Source of the DNA: Promerops cafer
Taxonomy: Eukaryota; Chordata; Aves; Passeriformes; Nectariniidae
Assembly: GCA_013398275.1 (NCBI GenBank)
Contig: VZSE01008388.1
Span: forward strand, 310,001 to 374,000
DNA: 64,000 nt
Direction: 5' to 3'
Under the pieces are notes generated by a model. The model saw only the letters and a program-made list of their open reading frames with translations. It ran no database searches and was not told the DNA's origin. The translations under genes and the position numbers were made by a program. The first letter of the stretch is position 1. Each line of letters opens with the position of its first letter. Of this stretch, positions 10,774-23,320 are shown piece after piece.

Positions 10774-13700
10774 TCACGACTCCCTTACACGCAGCATGAG
10801 GACAAACTGCCAGAACAGGACACCTTTTCTCCAGGCAAAGCTCTTTCCTCCAGCCTTGGGGTAGTTGCACTGTTCAGCCATGCCAACACACATGGCAGAA
10901 AGTGTGTTATGACACAGCCTTTTTTTCTTAAGTCTGCTGCAAACATACCTGCGAAATTCCATTACACTATGTCAGTGTGTGACTTTCTACCCAAACTATA
11001 AACTCATGTGTATACTTCAGCATATGCTTCAGCTCCAGTTCAGCAGACTCTGCCTGCATCTGCTGAGGCAGGAATTGCACAATTTTTGGTATTTTGTGCC
11101 AAGGGTGGGCGATAGGGTCTGGCTTTGAGGGGCTGGTGAGTGCAGGAAGATGTGTGGGGAAGACAAGAAGATGTGGTCAGGATGGAAGCTGTCGGGCTGT
11201 TGAGTGCAGCTTTACATGACAAGAAGAGAGCTCCAACCCCACTCACCATGGCTTCTGCAGAACCTTCATTTGGCTGCTTCTGTGCCAAGTGATCCAGAAG
11301 GCACCTACTACACCAGCACTGACCCAAGCTGGCGCAGCTGCGTGACACAAGGTTGCCCTGAGGGAAGGTTCCAGCTTGGGCCCAGAGGCTGATGGGCTAC
11401 TTGGCCAGGCATCTGGTGATGTGGGTATAGAAAGAACCTTCATGAATCTGAAGCCAGCTGAAGTTGGTACCGAGTACAATATGATCCTATGGGCCCTGAG
11501 ACCACTGCTGCTTCTGAACTCTCACAGCCAGAAACGAGCAACATGGTCTAACATTAACCACTGTGCTTCTCCAGGCTGGTAAATGCTCTATTTCAATACT
11601 TATCTTTACAGACAGATTAGGGGAGCTTTGGAGTACAGCTAATAACGTCCTGTTGTTGTCACCTATTAAAAAAAATAATAACACAAACTCAGAAAGTAGG
11701 CATCATTTCAGTGCAGAACTATGGGTTTGTTCAAAATTACTCACACTGTGAAACCCCAGGCTGCCACAGCCTGTATCCCATCCTCTGCACCCTCACAAAG
11801 TCCCAAGCAATTCAAATAGTGAAGGATGCAACAGGGCTCAGCTGGAAAGAGTTCTCACCAAGGTCTCAATGAAAGCATTCACAGCTGAAGGAGGCCAAGA
11901 ACTCCCCTCCCCACATCCATTCACTGTGAACAGAAGCCTCAAGCCCTTGCTGAGGGACCACAGGGGACAGGCACATAATGAGCCCTCACTGCCAAACAGC
12001 TCAGTGTTGCTGGCCCCCCATGACACCGATCTACAAGTGTGAGTTAAAAACATGTCTAACCCATTCCCACCACAGCTCACCTTCTGTCCTGATTAAGCTG
12101 ACTGCTGACAAGCCAAAGAGTGGATCAGCCTCTTGACTTGTGTGGTCTGATGAAGGCTAAGATTACAAATCCTTTTCCAAATAGTCCCCAAGTGAGCCAC
12201 ACACAAAAAAAAAAAAAAAATAGGAGGGGAAAAACCTTCCAGTAGAGGCTGGTAACATTAGCCAGCCTTAAACAAAATACAATGTACCTCAAGTTACACT
12301 TTCAGATGAAAAGCTCTCTAACCAGTGAGGAGGAGTATGGATTTCCAACTCTTGTAAAGATTAAAAGACACTGATCATGACTTCAGACTAATACAGGACT
12401 TCTTGTGCACCCACTCACAGCATTATCAATAGGGAAATGGGAATTACATCTGAATGAACAAAGCTAATAGTCCTAGAAACAATCACTACCACTATGATAC
12501 TGCTGCTCCCTCTCCCCTCTACCCAAGAACACCTCCCACAATTAATCTACAGAGTAACCCTCTAAATCAAGCTCCAGGCTTCCCCACTACTGATTCAGGT
12601 CTTAAATTCAGAAATCAAACCAAATTAAAGAAAATCTAGACATATCTTCTTAAATAAAAATCATTTACAATCAGAAGAGTAACCCAATGGCCTCTTAAAG
12701 TACTTTCTATGAATTTCAGCAACCACCGATTAAGTAAATACATTTTAAAATCTACATACATCCACAATTCATGCAACCTGAAAAAAAAAAATCCCATTTT
12801 TTTATTTATTGACAGACAAACCGACATCTGGATTTAGATTTTAAAAAAAACAACTAAACAAACAAACAAAGACAATAGTGTTAACATCATCCGAGAAAGA
12901 TGCTTCAAGGAAAACAGCGCAAGGAAGGAGGAAACAAGGAGTTGTTATTTTACTGGTTTAAATTTATTTTTGTCTGAATGGCTAAAAACTACATATCCAG
13001 AAAGAAAACAATTGTGAGAAAACTCTCCTACCACTGCATTACCTTATTTTCCTTAGTTTCATTTCCAGAGCTTGGTTCTCACTTTATTATTAGTCTCCAT
13101 TTACCTGTCATACACATACTCCCTCTGATCAGCAGGCAGACTCAGACAGTTCCCATCAGAGATCATTCTTCTCTGAAGGAGATGAGGCACAAGCTAAGGA
13201 GCATAATGTCCTGGAATTAGCATCAAATCTCACTATTTCTAGTTCTAGTGCTGGAGCAGAAGAGTTGCACGGAGATGGAAATAAGATTGAGAGTCAGAGG
13301 GCTGAAGGAGCCTGAGCAGGTCAGCAGTGATGAAAGGTGCCACTGTGGTTTTAGGCCAGATTCCCAAAGCACGGCCATATGAAGCACTTTGCAGCCAGCT
13401 CCCACAGCAGTATCTGCATCCCAGACCTTGGTGCCTCCAGCCCTTTGATAAGCCACGAGGAGCAACAGGGACTCAAGCAGTGACACCTGGCAGGGAAGCA
13501 AACAACCTTGCAAACAAAAGCTGCCAAGCATGAGGTTTTTTATTGCAGTTCTAACCTCCAGAACTATTCCACCAGGATCATTAGATCCTCCCAGACTGCT
13601 AAGGCAGCTGGACCATTCTCTCCATACAGCTGGAGCCCTTCAGGCCACACCACTCGGCAGAGGAGCCGTCTGGGGTGTAGAACCTCCATCTCCTCAGAGC

Positions 13701-15447
13701 CTGCATTGTCCACCCTCATGCATGGCAAGGTAAGACATGCTCTCTACTGTTCTTGCAGAAGGTGTGCTGCTGAGCAGCCATCTCTTGTGGCCCCAAAGTC
13801 CAGCTAACTGCAGCAGATGGGAAAAGAGAAAAAGATAAAGAAGCAGACACCAAGTAATTAAAATACTACAAAAACGAAACAGATTTTCCATTGTCAGCCC
13901 TCCTACTCAGGACCTGAGCAAAGGTTAAAGACTGGCCTACAAAGATTCACTCTTAGTTTCTATTTACTTTTTCTTATGAGCAAGTAGCAGAGGCAGAAGG
14001 ACCCTAGAAAACTGCACTAATCAAGCTAGCAAGAACACGAGCTGTGTCCCATAGGAAAAACAAACTGCATTTGCAAGCTGGAAGCTGCATGCAAGGACCA
14101 GATTCCTGTATGCCAACAGACCACTTTGGAAGCATACAGTGGCTCCACCTAGTAGGTTGTAAAGTGGTGTAGATTTTTTGTCACCCATACTTCAATTCTG
14201 CAGATGGATATAGAGTTGCACTGCACAATCAAATTATGTTACATTTTTAATTACAAACATTTTAGCTATTTTTGCAGCCATTTGTACAGTTTGATATTAA
14301 TAACCAGAACCGTGGCTCCAGCTCACAGTATCTGTCTGAAATTATTTTATCATCAACACTACACAAGCTACATGTAAGGTCTTCTAGGGTTTTCCAGATG
14401 TAATACTAGAACACTGGGATCTTTTTGTTTTATTAATGCTTACAGAGTCCCCATTGAGGACTCCACTGATTACCAAAGGGACTGGCAGTCTGGAGTTACT
14501 GGGAGGTTCAACTCCCCCTCCCTCCCCTAATTTTAAATGCTTTTCGTGTTCTCAACTAAACCCTGCATTTAGTATTGTAATTTAACTTACTGCCCCAAGT
14601 TACCATCCATAGAATGTTTTCTGGCTTGCTCACAAAATTTCACCAGAGACCTTTTCTGGCATCCACTTCTGTAGCATTTTCTGAATTTATTATGCAAAAC
14701 TTCAGGGACATGAAAAGGGAGGGATTACAGAGACATCAGTTGGTATCCAGTGCAAATATAACTAATGAAATCAGACACATGTATGTATACATTCAGAGTT
14801 TTTATTGCTTTTTTAAAAAAAATAAACATTGAATACACTGCTACTTATTATGTTCATTTTCTTCCTAGGGAGAATTATACCTGTACAGCTAGAACATTCT
14901 ACACCATCTTCCACAACAGATGTGAACCTCTCATTCCCCACACAACCTTCTGCCCCTGTTCCCAGCCAGGCTTTGTACAAAATTGGTTTCACACTTACAC
15001 TTGGCAGCAATGCCAGACATATCAGATGCATAAAGTGTTTGCAGCCCTCTTCCACACAAATAAGCACTGAAACGTCTCTGTCCTGAACTTTGTTAAGGCT
15101 GGTTTTCTCATGCCTGTGTTGGTATTTTTAAAAAAATCTAACAGAAAAGTGCTTTTGCTATTTAATAGCATATAAAGTCAGCTCTCAGAGGGCAATACAA
15201 AAAGAAATCTCAAAAGTTTGAAGACAGCCCAAAAAAAAGTTATTTCTCTCAATGACATTTAGACACGTTTTTAACTTCAAGACGGAAATCTGCAACACAA
15301 TGAATAAATAATTCTACCCCTTCTTGCAAAATCAGTCCCAAACAGAAACTGCAAAACCATGCACTTCCTATACTCTGCTTGCCCAGGTCCCCAGTTCTGG
15401 CTGATCCAAGAGTACTTGCAGATTCTTCAGTAAGAGAAACAAAGCAA
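10774..15447. other. Intronic sequence, nothing recognised
   Basis: This is mostly unique-looking sequence. There is an A run of about 18 near 12204-12221, moderately GC-richer stretches at about 11040-11480 and 13200-13830, and a pyrimidine-rich patch at 14510-14530. GGTTCAACTCC near 14506 resembles a polymerase III B box but has no tRNA fold. Open frames here are short and not recognisable. Confidence 0.55.
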
Positions 15448-15700
15448 CAGAATCACAGAACAGCTGAGTTTGGAAGGGACCCCTGGAGGTGATCTCTATA
15501 CAACCTCCCTGCTCAAGTAGGACCACCTAAAACAGGCTGCCTAGGACCAGGTCTGGTCCAAACAGCTTTTGAACATCTCCAAGGGACTCCACAACCTCTT
15601 CGGGCAACTTGAGCCAGTGCTTAGTCACCTGCATGGTGAAAGTGTTTCCTGATGTTCAGATGGAAGCTCCTGACATGTTTCCTCATTTCTTTTGGAGCAG
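15448..15700 (-). mobile_element. CR1 LINE, 3' fragment (5'-truncated)
   Basis: The plus strand starts CAGAATCACAGAA, the reverse complement of the CR1 terminal octamer repeat. It continues with the typical avian CR1 3' region: GTTTGGAAGGGACC, then a CTGCTCAAG-type phrase, then CATCTCCAAGGGACTCCACAACCTC and a run equivalent to AGCCAGTGCT...ACC. Similarity fades near 15700. The element is inserted in the same orientation as the host gene. Only untranslated sequence remains, and it is clearly diverged. CR1 copies of this kind are typically 5'-truncated because reverse transcription starts at the 3' end. Confidence 0.92.
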
Positions 15701-18700
15701 TCCAGATCTGTGTGGGCTATGGTACCTGGCAGAACAGATGTTCAAGTCACCATCTGGGACATGATTGCTAAGGATTCCCCATCTTTGTACATACTGATTA
15801 CATATCATAGCAACCACTACTGAAAGTCCTTCTCCCTTACCTCCTCAGATGAGGGAATCCTCAGGCTTCCTTCACAGTGACAGAGCAGAAATCACCTACT
15901 GTACATGTACAAACTGGGCTCAGAACTCATGTGGCCAAGTCTACTGTCAAATACATTGTGGCACACTCCAAAGCAGGAGCTTTGTGCAGAACAGTGCCAT
16001 GCAGCCCTGGGACATGCTCTGCCTGGCTGGGAAGCACCTATGGTCCTGCTGAGAGATTTGGGGCACTGCCTTAAGTCTTAAGCCTATTCTTGACTTAATG
16101 CATTAAAATGTCTTTAGGTCTCATCTCAGGAAAGTGATCCCTATGTCACGTTTCATTTGCAGCTTTAGTACATCACTCATGAGATAAATCCATGAAACAG
16201 CTTACCTAAGTCACTACAAGCAATGTCTAAAACAGAAAGAATTTTTTAGGGTAAAGCCAGTGCTTCTTCATGTAGCCAAACATGGCTGTAAAGGGACTGC
16301 CACAGGGAGAGACATATTTGAGCCATAATGGCTCATAATGTGCAGTAACTTAGAGAAATGTTGTCCCTTTGCCTTCTACAAAGTTCATTTAATTTTAAAA
16401 CAAGTCTAAAAACAGAAGTAAATAGTATAAGAAACTAGTTCTTGATAATTTTAAATGGTATCACAGCAGCCCTTTGTGCAGAAAAATCCCATGTGAGGGA
16501 AATGTGTGTCACAGCTACCACAGAGATGTAAAAAGGCTTGGCCAACAAACGTGGTGTCTGGGTAGCCATGCTGCAGACCCACAGCATCCTGCTCACAGCT
16601 GAGGAACTCCTTCACTTGGACCACTGAACTTTGGTGCCAGTACAAAATTCAGTTTTCAGATGTTTGCAATACCACCCTCTCAATTCTGCTCTTGGAGAGC
16701 AGAGTCACCATGCAGATGAAGAGCTGTGGGTGCTGAACCAGCCCCCGCTCCCTTCCCTGCCTTCCCCCCCAACACTCTCCTGCCCCTTTGAGCTCCCCAG
16801 GGTTTCCAGCTACCAGAAACTTTACAGAAGTCAAAATACCTCTGTGACATGTAACTGACTAGAAAAAATAAAGTAGAAACCCTGCAAAGCTGAAAATAAA
16901 TGTAAACTCTTCTGGTATTGGTTGGGTGGGGCAGAGGGGGAAGTAAAACTCAGTAACAGATCCAGATATTATGCAATTTACTCTGTGGAACATCTTTTCT
17001 TGATTATGTTTATTAGAGAGCTCCTATCCAAAACCTCAAATTACCCTAATTTCAAACACATTAGATTTTTAATGTAAAATACTAACCAAAAGAAACTAAA
17101 TCTTGCAAGAGCAAGAAGGAATCAATTTTTTTGCCTGTAATGATAAACAACCTTCACTGCAGTCAGAAAACAAGAGCAGGTCTTTAGCTCTTTAAAGTGC
17201 TGTATATCCTTTAAAACACTCAGGGCCTGCTCTTGCTCACACTAATTCTATTAGTACTGAATTTCAGGACTGCATCATTCTATTTTCCCTCCACACACAG
17301 TCCCAAAGTTTTCCTTTACTCCTCACTCTTCTATAAGCACTACAGAGACATGCAACAACTTTACTTTCTTTCCAGCCTTTTGTGAATTAAAAAGAAGTCC
17401 TTCCATAAAACACAGGATTTCTTTGTATACGGCACTTCAAACGACTATCAGCAAACACAGCACACAGCAGTTACCATGAAGGAAATGCTAGAAGATCACT
17501 GTGTGCTGAGAATTAACTCCCTTTTCCATTGTCTCTGAAAAACTGAGAAAATAGTGTTCTCATTTAAAATTAGAGAAGCTTAAATAAGGAAAAATTTGGT
17601 TCTTGGAGCATTTTATTTTCCCCTTTCAAAAGGAACACAAAAAAAAAAAAGCAAGTTTCTAGAACCTTGTTTTTGACCATGTTTTCCTTCCAGAAGCAAC
17701 CTTTTGGTCAAATAGCTGAGCAAATTAATACCATCGAGTTAGTTGCTTTTTTTCTCAGCATCCACTTCTTCAAAACAGCTCATGAATATCAACCTCTCAA
17801 CTGAGGCATAATTTGAAAAGGTCCAACTTTGAAAGAGTTACTGCTCAAGATTTTAACTTTTATTAACAGAGCTTCTAACCAACATCCTGCCAGCTTAGCT
17901 GTGCATGTAAAGAAGATTTAACAGATAATTTATTTTTTTAGATATGGTGAAGAAACATTAATAGATGAAAGGTGTTGACTGAAGTGAAAGACAAACACTA
18001 GTGAGCAGACGTTATGAAAGTGGATATTTGGACATTTTGCTCTGCCTAAATTCTACTCCACTCACCACTACAGTATGCAATCATCTTTCAGCTCTAAAAT
18101 TAAGCTGTTAGTTTTCATCTTCTCTCCAGATGGAGAAGCAAATAAAATAGAGTATGAACACTTCTTTTGACATACCAGGTGCTTAGACTGACAGACATCG
18201 ACCACACAAATCACAATATATTCAGCTAGAGAAAAGCAAATCAAAGAAATTACTTTGTATGTGGAACAGGCTACAGGGAGATTTGCAATGTATTTTACTG
18301 AGACTTACCCTCAAACTAGGTGCACAAGGGCTATATTTCAATCAAAAATATGCACTTTTGTAGTTTCACTCCAACTAGCCTTGGATATTCAGTTTCTACT
18401 CTAGAATTTTAATTAATAGTTCAGTTCAGCTAAGCCCACTCACTGAGCACTCCACGTTTGGCACTGTTTCACTGGAAGTCATTGCACAGAGGGGAGAGCA
18501 GGTTGCATTGCCAGGGAGCTAGGCTTGAGTAGCAGAAATGCTGCTGCAATAGTAGAAGTGCATCAGACTGAAGGCTTTGTGCATTGCACATTTCTTTATA
18601 CATAGCCATTTCACCTTTTAAGCCTAATTTAAATCTTTCAGGTATACACAAAAGCTCAAGGCACAAATTCATTCCCCTCAAGCTATGTTCCATGCAGCAC

Positions 18701-21700
18701 AGACTAGCTAACAGATACCACTCAAATTCTGCTACTTCCTCTACTGGATTAGCACACATAATTAAGAAAAAATAAATTTGTTCTCCGCTTTGACCTCCCT
18801 AAAGTTGGCTCACAAACCCACAAACTAGCAAGGGTACACTGCAAGTCCTTCTCCTGTCTATTACCATGCAGATCATCACTGTGTTTGACAAGCGACCAAA
18901 GCCCAGCCATCAGGGAACAGAGGGAGATGGTACCAAACACAAAACTAGAAGTTACACCCCACCTGAAGGCCAGATCCTGCCCAGGTGGCAGATCAACCAG
19001 CACTAGTGAGAGTGGAAGGAGGATATTAATTTCTTTTCCCCCTATCAAGGCTCACTTAGTGAGCTGATATCTTTCTCCATCCAACATAAGATTTAGCACA
19101 TCTTACAAAGCAGGCTGTGAGTCTAAGACCAAAAACTCAACATGATGAGAAGGATACAGTAAGCCAGTGCAAATGGAATTCATGCAGGAAGTTGAAACGA
19201 ATGGAAAAGAAAATCAAAACAGTCAGCAAAGTGAAATTTTATTGACCAAGGAAAGGCTCATTCATCACATAAAAAGTTCAGCATGGAAAATATTAGCCTT
19301 CCTGACCTGGAATCTGTGATAAGGTCAGAATCCCTCATTCAGGGATCTCTCAAGGACAAGTCCAGCTACTTCAGAGATAAGATTTTATTAGTGCTACTAA
19401 AAGACAAATACCAGGAACTGGTTTTTGCTGGTGCAAGCACACTTTTTGTCTTGGGAATCCATGTGGAATCTGAGAACCAGATCTTTAAGTTACAGACGTC
19501 TACACACTTGGCAGACTTTGGGGCACAGATACAAGTGCAATTGAATTATTTTGTGACTTTCATAGTTCTGTATCACAACTTCAAGCTATTCTGAAAAGCT
19601 GACAATTACACATACCTCAGAAAGACAAAAACAAGAGTATTAACAGTTCTGCACTGACACAGCAATACATCCAAAGGTAACAACAGGCATGAAAAGAGAA
19701 TATGATGCAAAAGATTTCAATTCAGTTCATACCTGAACAGCATTTGGACAGCATCGTAAAGCCATATACGAAGATGGGGATAGTCTGACATCACTTGAGC
19801 CTAAGTACACACTACAGTTAGAGGAGGAAAACAGGTCACCTTTAAGAGTGTCAGAATTGGTAAAGTCACCTTTTGAGGACTATGCCTTCCTTTACTGGCT
19901 GTAAAAATACCCTAAATACATCAAATGGTTTGACTAAGCATTATACTGCATATAGTTTAGCAAGGCTAAAATACTGAAATACATTCCAAGTCATTTTCTC
20001 CACTGAAAAAGCAAAATTGTTGCTGGTGATTTGTTTACATGGATTCCTAATACAAACATCCTTAAATTCCCTAAACACAAGGGCAAAGACTTTGCTTTGA
20101 CCAGCTTTGCTTACATTCTCCAAGAAGCATGGACACTCCATATGAACACTCCAGATAGTATCTACGCAGAGGAAAGGTCACATGTAATACAAGGAAAAGT
20201 ACTCGCAAATTGTGAGCATATGTCACAAAATAATACAGCATAAAAGAGATACTACACTTCTTTCTTCCACAGGCAGTTTGAAAAGGAGCATGGATTAAAC
20301 TTGATGAATCAGTCTACCACCAGATAAAGTCCACAGACAATGTCACTTTGTTTCAGTTTAGACTCTTGCCTCACAATTGTCAGACCATTTCTTCACTTTG
20401 AAATTCATCACCATGATAAAGGGGCTCTTAAGATCACCACACAAAACACAAAGTGTTTATGTTCTGAAGAATCATACAGTACTGTCAAATACAAATCACA
20501 AACAGGCAATTTACTCTCACCTTAAGTACAAAAGAAATGTGATTTCTGCTAGCTCTCATCCTTTAAATCAGCTTAGGCACTAAAGAATAATTCCATCTAC
20601 TACTCAAAAGAACAAAGGGTAATGAGGTGATTTAGGGCTTGGCTCATGCAGTTCCTAAACAACCAGAAGGCTATTCCAAAAAACATACCCTTTAAAGTGT
20701 TTGGAACAAGCAACATGAATAACAGGAGTGTAGCAGCACCCCTTAGATGACAGAAGAACACCACACTTGTAATTTTTTTTCTCCATTAGCCCACAGGCTG
20801 AATATCAACCTTGGACTCCCCTCTGGTAAAATATTGGTAAATAAAGCACAGTGAGGCTTCCTCGCCCCTCTGGTCTAAGTAATGACAGGTACAGGAAAAG
20901 AGCACCATCCCTCTCATGAGAGGATGAATCTGTCACTGCTGTGGCAGGTGTATTTGTACCCAAGAAATATCCAGAGAACAGAACCAGGTTAAACTGAGAG
21001 CCTCTGCAGAGTCAGGAACCAAATCCATGTATTCCAAATCCTGTAAAAAGGCATCAGCTGTCTTCAGCTAGGGTAGAAGGATGCTTTCAAGATTGTTCTG
21101 TTAATAGTGAACAATCGGGGAATTGAATGTTTGTTCTTTGTCCTTTCTTAATTCACACTAAAGCCATTTAATTTATGAAAGAAATACAGCAAAAACTGTA
21201 AATATGTTAAAATTAGATATAGATTTCTGAATTCTGTAATGAACAATAGCCTCACACAAATCTGCTTTATGAAATGATGATGGCTCCTTGGGATGTGAAA
21301 GCACAATACCAAGCAATATAGATGTTATATAAGAGCATAAAAAGAAAAAAATGCAAACAACCCCCCACACACACCCCTTCCCATAGAACAAAAACTCTCA
21401 TGATAATCAAAAAACAGTAAAGCAAACAACACTAGTGTGTATAAACACAAACAACAAAATCACTATAAAATTGAACATTTACAGCAATTTGTAGACCAGT
21501 GTGGGTAAAACTTCTGCAATAAACAGAGTTCCAACCGTCATGGAAGTGGCCTTTTCTGCTGGCTGTAGATTGATTTTCTTTGGGCTTATCCTTGAAAGCA
21601 ATATATCTTCCTGAATGGATCTCTTTCACTCCTGTTCTCAGGAGCAGCAGATTAACAATTTATCAAGGTTCTCCAGTAAAATGAAACTGCTTCAGCTTTA

Positions 21701-21769
21701 GCATCATTCATAGGACGGGCCCTTAGAATGGTTGGGACTTCAGCACCTACTTACAAAAGGAAGAAAGAC
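15701..21769. other. Intronic sequence, nothing recognised
   Basis: This is AT-rich unique-looking sequence with an A run at about 17639-17651 and no recognisable repeat family, exon or RNA gene. A 12-bp palindrome TGTACATGTACA lies near 15902. Confidence 0.6.
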
Positions 21770-21797
21770 TAGTGAATTTCAGATCTGAAATTCACTA
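21770..21797. repeat. Perfect 28-bp palindrome with no loop
   Basis: The arms TAGTGAATTTCAGA and TCTGAAATTCACTA are exact reverse complements meeting at AGATCT, so the dyad is 14 + 14 bp with zero spacer. It lies 68 bases from the 3' end of the CR1 at 21865. It belongs to no mobile-element terminus I recognise. Confidence 0.97.
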
Positions 21798-21864
21798 ATG
21801 ACCTGCTTGCCCTCACAACCGAGTTTCTGACAGCTACAGTGCTGGTACAGATTAGCAGCGAGTT

Positions 21865-22500
21865 TAGAATCATAGAATCATTTAGGCTGGAAAACACCTT
21901 TAAGATCATTGAGTGCAGCCATTAACCCAGCACTGCCAAGTCCACCACTGAACCATGTCCCTAGGCACCATTTTTGCACATCTTTTAAACACCTCCAGGG
22001 GCCATGACTCAACTACTTCCGTGGGGAGCCTGTTCCAACACTTGTCAACCATTTCTGTGAATAAACTTTTCCTAATTTCCTGCCTAGACCTCCACTGGCA
22101 CAGCTTGAGGCCATTTCTTCTTGTCCTGTCAGCTTTTACTAGCAAAGAGAGACCACTGCCAACTCACTACAATCTCCTTCCAAGCAGTAGTAAAGACTGA
22201 CAAGATCTCCCATGAGTCTCCTTCTCTCCAGGCTAAACACCCTCAGCTGCTCATCATCAGCCTTGTGCTCCAGACCCTTCCCCAGCTCCGTTGCCCTTCT
22301 CTGGACACGCTCCAGCACCTCAGTGTCCTTCTTGCAGTGAGGAGCCCAGAACTGGACACAGCACTCTAGGTGTGGCCTCAGCAGAGCTGAGTACAGGGGG
22401 GAAATCCCTGTCCTGGTCCTGCTGGCCCCACTATTGCTGATACGGGCCAGGATGCCATCAGCCTCCTTGGCCACCTGGGCACAGGCTGTACGACTGAAGT
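21865..22500 (-). mobile_element. CR1 LINE with 3' UTR and decayed C-terminal ORF2
   Basis: The low-coordinate end has TAGAATCATAGAATCA, the complement of the CR1 3' octamers, followed by a typical 3' UTR (the strand read on plus includes GGCTGG, CACTGCCAAGTCCACCACTGA and AAACACCTCCAGGG). On the minus strand two open segments encode the end of CR1 reverse transcriptase. The first has LYSALLRPHLE, QFWAPH, VLERVQRRAT and FSLERRRL (about 22522-22139). The second has NGLKLCQW, WNRLPTEVVES and LEVFKR (about 22145-21906). The two are out of frame with each other, so at least one frameshift separates them. The copy lacks the catalytic RT core and the endonuclease and cannot be active. It runs in the same direction as the host gene. 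Confidence 0.97.
21906..22490 (-). pseudogene. CR1 ORF2 (endonuclease/reverse transcriptase) C-terminal remnant
   Basis: This is the coding part of the CR1 above. It covers the thumb and C-terminal region of ORF2 downstream of the RT active site, beginning near CAQVAKEADGILARI (about 22490). A frameshift at about 22139-22145 splits it, and the catalytic FADD motif and everything N-terminal to it is absent. It represents only the last part of a protein that is usually near 1000 residues. Confidence 0.92.
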
Positions 22501-23232
22501 TTGGCTTACATCTCTTACACATTTTGTTTCTACAGTTCAGGTGTGATTTCTCAGATTATACATTTAGAAAGAGGGGAAAAAAGCATTTAATAAGCATCTT
22601 TATACACAGCCTACAACCCAGTGCTGCCTACGTCCTGGACAAAGTACAGAAACTGATTTTAGAAACAGCAGGTCAAGGTAATACTGAGATAGCAAAAAAA
22701 CATGGGAATCCTGTGTACTGGGGGAAAAAAAACCCACATATGCTATTGAATATTGGGTCACCACTGAATATCTGATGAAAAGGAATTAAAACTGAAACTA
22801 TGTGCAATGGCATATTTAGCTACAGGGATATGAGCACCACACTTTTAAACACATTACAACCTAAGCCTACCATTTTTGCCACACTAGAGCAGGAATAACA
22901 CTATTAAGGAGCAGAAGGGTGACCCATTACACTAGGAATGAAGATTCCACTCATCTTCAGGCCTTTATGAACAGGGAGCATGATCAGGAAAGTCAGGAAG
23001 TTAAAATTATTATCCCCCCCACTTCTTTAAACATAGCACCAGGGCAACATAAATGGTGCTGAGAAGAGTAAAGAAGAGGTACTACAAGTCAGGAAGAAGC
23101 AACCTGCAACACTTTCCTAAGGGACAGTTTTACTGCCAGCTCAGCACCCAAGGTCCCACAGCCCCTGATTCTTACTTGCAGAGCTGCTATTACTGAGCAC
23201 CATGATACCTGCAGCCCTGGGCTCTTCCCTAA
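22501..23232. other. Intronic sequence, nothing recognised
   Basis: This is unique-looking AT-rich sequence between the CR1 5' truncation point and the palindrome. No gene or repeat was recognised. Confidence 0.6.
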
Positions 23233-23252
23233 CAGAGTTCAGCTGAACTCTG
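23233..23252. repeat. Perfect 20-bp palindrome
   Basis: CAGAGTTCAG is followed directly by its exact reverse complement CTGAACTCTG. The centre is CAGCTG, an E-box core. No loop and no mismatches. Confidence 0.97.
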
Positions 23253-23264
23253 AACTTTTTTTCA

Positions 23265-23320
23265 GGAAAAAAATAAAAAATTAAAAATTAAAAAAAAAAA
23301 ATAAAAAACAAAACAAACCA
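23265..23320. repeat. A-rich low-complexity tract
   Basis: This is an almost pure A tract broken by single T or C bases (AAATAAAAAATTAAAAATT...). It starts shortly after the 20-bp palindrome. It is low-complexity DNA with no coding content. Confidence 0.95.
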
